In this document: positions 5,210-5,259 of the stretch, one piece after another | Numbering within the stretch: the first letter of the stretch is position 1 | Layout: the number at the start of each line of letters is the position of its first letter | DNA from: an uncultured Phenylobacterium sp. | Lineage (GTDB): Bacteria; Pseudomonadota; Alphaproteobacteria; Caulobacterales; Caulobacteraceae | Direction: 5' to 3' | Assembly (NCBI GenBank): GCA_945952175.1 | Contig: CAMFHW010000327.1 | Span: 1 to 5,259, forward strand | Length of the DNA stretch: 5,259 bases | Notes under the pieces: generated by a model | The model's database searches: none | The model's input: the letters and a program-made list of their open reading frames with translations, nothing else | What the model was told of the DNA's origin: nothing | Position numbers and translations under genes: made by a program

Positions 5210-5236
5210 ACTGTTGCGTAATTCGCTGATGATGAT

Positions 5237-5256
5237 TCCCTGCAGGTGAGCAGGGA
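5237..5256. repeat. Short inverted repeat at window edge
   Basis: TCCCTGC (5237-5243) and GCAGGGA (5250-5256) form a perfect 7-bp stem around a six-base loop. No T-run is visible on either side within the window, so it is not called a terminator. It may belong to the palindromic element next to it or to a gene beyond the edge. Bases 5210-5236 hold nothing else that can be supported. Confidence 0.35.
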
Positions 5257-5259
5257 GTG

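Noticed and set aside
3580..5229. 549-codon open frame on the plus strand
   Set aside because: It is antisense to the exonuclease and DUF559 genes, runs through both repeats, and is rich in the Gly, Ala and Asp typical of GC-rich antisense frames. No motif is recognisable.
5210..5259. 3' end of another minus-strand gene entering from the right edge
   Set aside because: Open frames exist over the last 50 bases but are too short to show codon bias or any motif, and they run into the palindrome.

Overview
The window is about 5.3 kb of very GC-rich DNA. It looks like an alphaproteobacterial chromosome, most likely Caulobacteraceae (Caulobacter or Phenylobacterium type). That placement rests on the codon bias, the protein families and the style of intergenic palindromes; no database search was run. 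No rRNA, tRNA or CRISPR array is visible.

Layout: bases 1-499 (+) carry the 3' part of a HAD phosphatase resembling the heptose-bisphosphate phosphatase GmhB. It converges on, and overlaps by 17 bases, a luciferase-like (LLM class) flavin-dependent oxidoreductase (483-1721, -). Upstream of that on the minus strand come an ATP-dependent DNA ligase (1768-3372) and a beta-CASP metallo-beta-lactamase exonuclease (3523-4533). These two are the exonuclease and ligase of the known 'ligase-associated DNA damage response' cluster. The usual partners, an Lhr-like DEXH helicase and the phosphoesterase PdeM, are not in the window. Exonuclease, ligase and oxidoreductase run in one direction with short gaps and may share a transcript.

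Two stretches are not ordinary coding DNA. Between exonuclease and ligase lies a 132-bp double palindrome (3375-3506) made of two head-to-head REP-like units whose inner hairpins differ. Its ligase-proximal hairpin contains the ligase Shine-Dalgarno sequence. Upstream of the exonuclease, a DUF559 (Vsr-like) small endonuclease gene (4735-5109, -) sits between two inverted copies of a second palindrome (4654-4718 and 5160-5209). The copies match at 40 of 42 core bases, and both differences together preserve one hairpin base pair. The gene also has an AT-rich promoter only 6 bases before its ATG. This nuclease-plus-inverted-repeats unit is the best candidate here for a little-described mobile or REP-propagating element. 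It appears to have landed immediately upstream of a DNA repair operon.

How the parts may work together: the exonuclease would process DNA ends and the ligase would seal nicks during damage repair. The DUF559 unit is probably an independent selfish passenger, although its promoter points toward the repair genes. The phosphatase belongs to a separate transcription unit for envelope sugar (heptose) metabolism, and the oxidoreductase has no clear functional link to the repair pair.
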